Below, one piece after another: positions 6,795 to 8,512 of a stretch of DNA of 8,512 nucleotides (position 1 is its first letter; each line of letters begins with the position of its first letter). Source of the DNA: CAKAHY01 sp041848045 (GTDB lineage: Bacteria; Bacillota; Clostridia; Lachnospirales; Lachnospiraceae). A model generated the notes under the pieces. The model had not been told where the DNA came from and did not search any database. It saw only the letters and a list, made by a program, of their open reading frames with translations. Where the stretch lies: assembly GCA_041848045.1 (NCBI GenBank), contig JBGZHY010000141.1, positions 1 through 8,512 on the forward strand. The letters are read 5' to 3'. A program made the position numbers and the translations under genes.

Positions 6795-6801
6795 CTTTTA
6801 T

Positions 6802-6811
6802 TTATGCATAA
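6802..6811. promoter_or_regulatory. 10-bp palindrome between divergent promoters
   Basis: TTATGCATAA is a perfect palindrome lying between the two -35 candidates (6789-6794 minus, 6813-6818 plus). Its position would suit an operator that affects both genes. AT-rich palindromes of this length also occur by chance, and no regulator gene is nearby. Confidence 0.3.
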
Positions 6812-6812
6812 C

Positions 6813-6841
6813 TTGCCCTCCGCCTTGTCTTATGCTATATT
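6813..6841 (+). promoter_or_regulatory. Candidate promoter of proA
   Basis: TTGCCC (6813-6818, 4 of 6) and TATATT (6836-6841, 5 of 6) are separated by 17 bases. Transcription would start near 6848, leaving a leader of about 40 bases before the ATG at 6890. There is no room for a long attenuator or riboswitch. Confidence 0.5.
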
Positions 6842-6877
6842 TTCTCTTATCTGAACAAGAGGGAAATGATTTACGTG

Positions 6878-6884
6878 AAAGGAG
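6878..6884 (+). promoter_or_regulatory. Ribosome binding site fixing the proA start
   Basis: AAAGGAG ends 5 bases before the ATG at 6890. An in-frame ATG 24 bases earlier (6866) would place this site inside the coding region, so 6890 is preferred; it also brings the protein closer to usual ProA length. Confidence 0.85.
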
Positions 6885-6889
6885 CCTCC

Positions 6890-8170
6890 ATGTACATCAA
6901 AGAGCAAGCCCGAAAGATGAAGCGACAAGCCGCCGAAAGCGCCGCCTTAAGCGCCGAAAAACGAAACAGCGCTTTACGTTGTATTGCCGAAACACTGGAG
7001 AATGAAAGAGAACGAATTTTTGCCGCCAATTCCCTGGATTTGGAAAATGCAAAAAAACAGCAGATTTCCGATGCCCTTTATAAAAGGCTGCGTTTTGACG
7101 CCGACAAGCTGCAGGATCTCCTCGCCGGCATACAGAATTTAATCGAACTGCCCGATCCTTTGGGCAAGGTGCAGATTTTCCGTGAATTGGACGAAGGTCT
7201 GGTTCTGCGCCGAGAAAGCTGCCCTATCGGTCTGATCGGCGTTGTTTTCGAGGCGCGCCCCGATGCCCTGGTGCAAATCGCCGCCCTGTGTATCAAGAGC
7301 GGAAACTGCGTGATTTTAAAGGGAGGAAGCGAGGCTTTGCACAGCAACAGGCTTCTGTTTGCATTGCTGCAAAACGCCGTTCTTCGGGCAGGACTGCCGG
7401 AAGATATGCTGTATCTGGCAGAAGCCAGAGAAGAAATCGACGCCCTGCTGTCCTGCCATGACAGTGTAGATTTGCTGATTCCGCGGGGTTCTGCCGCCTT
7501 CGTTTCCTATATCATGAGCCACAGTAAAATTCCGGTTATGGGACACGCCGCAGGCATTTGCCACATCTATGTGGATGCCGCTGCGGACATCCAAAAAGCA
7601 ATCCCGCTGATCATTGACAGCAAAACCCAGTATGCGGCTGCCTGTAATGCGGCGGAAACCCTTTTGGTGCACGAAAGCATTGCCCCCGTCTTTCTGCCTG
7701 CCTTAAAACGTGCACTGGATGAAGCCGCCGTTACCCTGAAAGGAGATGAGCCCAGCCGCAGCTTCATCGACTGCCTCCCTGTCTGTGAGGCGGATTTTGA
7801 TACGGAATATTCGGATAAAATACTCAATCTGAAGCTGGTCAAGGACATTACGGAAGCCATCGAGCATATCAATATCCACGGCTCTCACCACACAGACGCC
7901 ATTCTGACGGAGGATGCCAAGGCAGCAACTTATTTTCAAAATCATGTGGACAGCGCCGGCGTTTATCACAATGCTTCCACCCGCTTTGCCGACGGTTTCC
8001 GCTACGGCTTCGGCGCCGAGGTGGGCATCAGTACCGCCAAGCTCCACGCCAGAGGCCCTGTGGGGCTGGAGGGACTGTGCACCTATAAATACAAGCTTTC
8101 CGGCCAAGGGCATATCGTGGCGGACTATGCAAGCGGCGCCAGGCAGTTTCGCTTTCGGGATTTACATTGA
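6890..8170 (+). CDS. proA: Glutamate-5-semialdehyde dehydrogenase (gamma-glutamyl phosphate reductase)
   Basis: Second enzyme of proline biosynthesis: NADPH-dependent reduction of gamma-glutamyl phosphate to glutamate-5-semialdehyde, in the cytoplasm and normally with glutamate 5-kinase (ProB). The 426 residues are close to the family's usual length of about 415-420. Family signatures are visible along the protein: PIGLIGVVFEARPD (112-125), NCVILKGGSEA (139-149), LIPRGS (196-201), GHAAGICHIYVD (218-229), the catalytic cysteine in ACNAAETLLVH (C252), ASTRFADG (362-369) and the C-terminal GAEVGISTAKLHARGP (375-390). The ATG at 6890 has AAAGGAG 5 bases upstream. proB is not adjacent: the upstream neighbour is a divergent nucleotidyltransferase and the downstream one is convergent, so the gene seems to be transcribed alone. 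Base composition is clearly richer in G+C than in the lectin-hydrolase gene. Confidence 0.97.
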   Translation: MYIKEQARKMKRQAAESAALSAEKRNSALRCIAETLENERERIFAANSLDLENAKKQQISDALYKRLRFDADKLQDLLAGIQNLIELPDPLGKVQIFRELDEGLVLRRESCPIGLIGVVFEARPDALVQIAALCIKSGNCVILKGGSEALHSNRLLFALLQNAVLRAGLPEDMLYLAEAREEIDALLSCHDSVDLLIPRGSAAFVSYIMSHSKIPVMGHAAGICHIYVDAAADIQKAIPLIIDSKTQYAAACNAAETLLVHESIAPVFLPALKRALDEAAVTLKGDEPSRSFIDCLPVCEADFDTEYSDKILNLKLVKDITEAIEHINIHGSHHTDAILTEDAKAATYFQNHVDSAGVYHNASTRFADGFRYGFGAEVGISTAKLHARGPVGLEGLCTYKYKLSGQGHIVADYASGARQFRFRDLH

Positions 8171-8210
8171 TATAGACTTCCCTACCGCCATGCTATTATA
8201 ACACAATGAA

Positions 8211-8248
8211 TCCCTCGGCATCCGCCTCTTAAGAAGGATGCCGAGGGA
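8211..8248. terminator. Perfect 13-bp hairpin between convergent genes, probable bidirectional terminator
   Basis: The arms TCCCTCGGCATCC (8211-8223) and GGATGCCGAGGGA (8236-8248) pair perfectly around a 12-base loop. The stem starts about 40 bases after the proA stop and lies about 50 bases past the stop of the opposing gene. No strong T-run follows on either strand (AAATCACC on plus, TTCATTGTGTT on minus). It probably ends or stabilises both transcripts, but it is not a textbook intrinsic terminator. Confidence 0.6.
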
Positions 8249-8298
8249 AATCACCAGCATGTAGCCGTATTATTGGAAACGGACTTACGCCGCTTCTC

Positions 8299-8512
8299 TT
8301 ACTTCGTATAAATCTTATCCCATACAGATCGGGTCTTTTCCTGCAAATCATGCAGTTTTTCCAACTCATCTTCCTGCTGTCTGCGCAAATCCGCCGTTTC
8401 TTCCTCCGCCTTGGCATAGTAGCTTTCAATCACGGCATCCAACTCGTCGATTCTTTTCTGTGCCTTGAGCAAAATCTCCTTTTCAGCCTCCGTCAAGGTT
8501 TTGGAAGCCCGA
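8299..8512 (-). CDS. Coiled-coil protein, C-terminal part; enters from the right edge
   Basis: The frame is open from the window edge to the TAA at 8301-8299, giving 70 complete codons. A TTG at 8496 is in frame but has no ribosome site, and the frame continues upstream of it, so the true start is probably outside the window. The segment is almost entirely charged helix (Glu, Lys, Asp, Arg, Gln with Leu/Ile spacing, such as EEETADLRRQQEDELEKLH), typical of a coiled coil, and ends VWDKIYTK. There is no membrane segment or catalytic motif in the visible part. I do not recognise the family; a helical C-terminal tail of a larger protein or a small stand-alone coiled-coil protein are both possible. 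It is convergent with proA. Confidence 0.65.
   Translation of the reverse strand, partial: RASKTLTEAEKEILLKAQKRIDELDAVIESYYAKAEEETADLRRQQEDELEKLHDLQEKTRSVWDKIYTK

Noticed and set aside
7703..8113. 136-codon minus-strand open frame inside proA
   Set aside because: It is antisense to the catalytic and C-terminal ProA motifs; open only because of codon bias in proA.
8195..8200. Perfect TATAAT on the minus strand just past the proA stop
   Set aside because: There is no -35 box at normal spacing (GGATGC at that place), it overlaps the convergent terminator region, and it would only give antisense RNA to proA.

Overview
This window most likely comes from a low- to mid-GC anaerobic Firmicute, probably a Lachnospiraceae-type clostridium. 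The pointers are a DRTGG/CBS-type family II pyrophosphatase, a nucleotidyltransferase of a style common in that group, a secreted protein ending in a cell-wall-binding repeat, and strong AGGAGG-like ribosome binding sites. The assignment is an inference from gene style, not from a marker gene.

Left part (1-3772): a large minus-strand gene (162-3449) encodes a secreted protein of about 1,090 residues. It carries a signal peptide, an acidic Ser/Thr/Glu linker, an L-type (legume-like) lectin domain with a complete-looking metal site, an LCAT/lipase-like alpha/beta hydrolase with a visible Ser-Asp-His triad, an unassigned beta-rich domain, a second linker and a C-terminal aromatic cell-wall-binding repeat. 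Its stop codon overlaps the start of a second minus-strand gene (TAATG) that runs off the left edge and begins as a small membrane protein. These two genes look like a translationally coupled surface module. The region is AT-rich and has its own promoter candidate. The start of the large gene is unclear because the best-placed ATG lies out of frame next to an A6 tract.

Middle (3670-5810): a minus-strand Mn-dependent inorganic pyrophosphatase with two CBS domains and a DRTGG-type domain. It has a clear Rho-independent terminator on its 3' side and a long AT-rich leader containing a 12-bp direct repeat.

Right part (5811-8512): a minus-strand nucleotidyltransferase is divergent from a plus-strand proA (glutamate-5-semialdehyde dehydrogenase). 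The two are separated by a compact region with back-to-back promoter candidates and a 10-bp palindrome between the -35 boxes. proA converges on the 3' end of a coiled-coil protein that enters from the right edge, and a 13-bp hairpin lies between the two stop codons.

The pyrophosphatase and nucleotidyltransferase are loosely linked in function, since nucleotidyl transfer releases pyrophosphate, but nothing shows them to be one operon. proA is a stand-alone proline biosynthesis gene here. The most unusual content is the lectin-hydrolase surface protein and its overlapping membrane-protein partner.
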